A DNA stretch of 64,000 nt, taken from Myroides oncorhynchi (GTDB lineage: Bacteria > Bacteroidota > Bacteroidia > Flavobacteriales > Flavobacteriaceae). The notes under the pieces were generated by a model that saw only the letters and a program-made list of their open reading frames with translations, ran no database searches and had not been told where the DNA came from. The stretch is taken from positions 1,809,501 through 1,873,500 of the forward strand of contig NZ_JAJJMP010000001.1 of assembly GCF_020905415.1 (NCBI RefSeq), given 5' to 3'. Of the stretch, positions 62,921 through 64,000 are shown piece after piece (the first letter of the stretch is position 1; each line of letters opens with the position of its first letter). Position numbers and translations under genes: made by a program.

Positions 62921-63925
62921 ATGAATATAATAAAGAAGCGCTATTTAGCTATAGCATTATTGATTTCACAAATTGGTTTTGCACAAGAAGGACTAACGGT
63001 AAATTCTGAGTATTTAGCAGATAACTATTATCTATTGCACCCTGCTATGGCGGGTATTAAGAATAGTACTAATATCAAGCTGACTACAAGACAGCAGTGG
63101 AGTGGAGTAGATGATGCTCCACGTCTAATGACGATGAATGCCAGTACTAAAATAGGTGATCAATCTGCCATTGGAATTATCGGATTTAATGATAAGAATG
63201 GTTATCATTCACAGACTGGCTTTAAAGCGACTTATGCGCACCATATTACATTTAGTGAATCTCGATATGACCTTAATTTACTTTCTTTTGGTATGAGTGC
63301 TGGTTTTGCTCAGACTAAATTAGATGAGAGTGAATTCGGAGGGTTTGATCCTAATATAGCAGGAGGACTAGAATTGAAAGATTCTTATTTCTCTGTTGAT
63401 TTTGGAGCAGCCTATCACTATCAGAATTTCTTTTCTATGTTAACTGTGAAAAATGCTGTGACTAGTAAGAGTAAAATGTACTCAGATACAGAGAGTAATA
63501 ATTTTAGGAAGTATATCTTAGGAGCAGGTTACGCATTCGGTAATATACGCTATGGGACAGGTTGGATTTATGAGCCTTCCATTTTAGCGCAATATACAGA
63601 AGAGCGAGAAGACTTTGCGTTGGACATCAATATGAAAGTATACAGACAATTTGAATTTGGTAAGATATGGGCGGGAGCCTCATTCCGTTCTAATTTCAAT
63701 GGAACTGATTACTTTGTAGATGGCAAGTCAAAATCACAGAAATATCAATATATTTCTCCTATGCTAGGAGGGACGTATAAGAATGTTAATTTCTCTTATG
63801 CTTATACAAAGTTGATGGGAGATCTTACTTTTGGAGATGGAAGTTTTCACCAGTTTACAATTGGATTTAACATATTCCAAAAGAGAACAAGTTTAGAATG
63901 TAATTGTCCTACAGCAAAAGATTAA
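62921..63925 (+). CDS. PorP/SprF family T9SS membrane protein
   Basis: 334 aa. Signal peptide about residues 1-21 (QIGFAQ), then an outer-membrane beta-barrel of the PorP/SprF family (YYLLHPAMAGIKNSTNIKLTTRQQW near the start; FSYAYTKLMGDLTFGDGSFHQF near the end). SprF-like proteins are needed for secretion or surface attachment of the type-B CTD protein encoded just upstream. The pair is a unit found repeatedly in gliding Bacteroidetes. Ends with CNCPTAKD and a terminator. Confidence 0.93.
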   Translation: MNIIKKRYLAIALLISQIGFAQEGLTVNSEYLADNYYLLHPAMAGIKNSTNIKLTTRQQWSGVDDAPRLMTMNASTKIGDQSAIGIIGFNDKNGYHSQTGFKATYAHHITFSESRYDLNLLSFGMSAGFAQTKLDESEFGGFDPNIAGGLELKDSYFSVDFGAAYHYQNFFSMLTVKNAVTSKSKMYSDTESNNFRKYILGAGYAFGNIRYGTGWIYEPSILAQYTEEREDFALDINMKVYRQFEFGKIWAGASFRSNFNGTDYFVDGKSKSQKYQYISPMLGGTYKNVNFSYAYTKLMGDLTFGDGSFHQFTIGFNIFQKRTSLECNCPTAKD

Positions 63926-63964
63926 TAATCTAATTGTTTTCAATGCAATTAAAGTAATACATAA

Positions 63965-63995
63965 AAAATCCCGATATTTATCGGGATTTTTTATT
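63965..63995 (+). terminator. intrinsic terminator after the SprF-like gene
   Basis: AAAATCCCGATA pairs with TATCGGGATTTT, loop TT, followed by T. 40 nt past the stop. Confidence 0.93.
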
Positions 63996-64000
63996 GCGAT

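Overview
The window is AT-rich chromosomal DNA from a member of the Flavobacteriaceae. Four things support this: promoters with the Bacteroidetes TAnnTTTG -7 element, weak ribosome binding sites, the alternative complex III / cytochrome oxidase supercluster typical of the phylum, and type IX secretion and gliding genes (SprA, a type-B C-terminal-domain protein, a PorP/SprF-like protein). The overall look is Myroides-like, but the genus is an inference from memory and not shown by the sequence. Most genes are housekeeping.

Layout. 1-9 kb: the end of a minus-strand block with rpoN (cut by the window edge), asnS, a leucine-dehydrogenase-type amino acid dehydrogenase, pyrH-frr and a patatin, then small envelope genes. 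8.7-11.4 kb: minus-strand operon ftsX-DUF3098-uppP-truB. 11.9-15.5 kb: leuS and a SPOR protein. 15.7-26.9 kb: one long respiratory operon actABCDEF-coxB-coxA, a quinol:cytochrome c oxidoreductase feeding an aa3/caa3-type oxidase. 27-41.3 kb: ruvB, queG, maeB, ruvA, the giant sprA, gcvH, a VanZ-like gene and deoC. 41.3-42.6 kb: about 1.3 kb with no gene, holding an 11-bp tandem repeat array and a possible decayed gene. 42.6-47.6 kb: a second oxidase cluster (heme O synthase, two subunit III proteins, subunit IV, SCO, DUF420) that completes and assembles the oxidase of the first. 47.7-54.5 kb: a TolC/HlyD efflux pair, tsaB, an IS1634-type insertion sequence and an MscS channel. 54.5-64 kb: a YyaL-type thioredoxin-domain protein, a phosphate transporter, an Nfu-type Fe-S scaffold, and a type-B secreted protein with its SprF-like partner.

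Two non-genic structures stand out. The first is a family of intergenic repeats of about 160 bp, in seven copies. They have paired terminal arms, a central palindrome and conserved internal blocks. Arms and centre change together between copies, and the copies sit in gaps next to intrinsic terminators or at transcription-unit borders. They look like a MITE or a mobile structured RNA element, and I know of no name for them. The second is the IS at 51429-53032, which is flanked by identical direct repeats of 669 bp. This very long target duplication has copied the 3' half of tsaB, one of the repeat elements and a terminator, while leaving a complete tsaB. Long duplications are a known habit of IS1634.

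No rRNA, tRNA, CRISPR array, prophage or defence island was seen.
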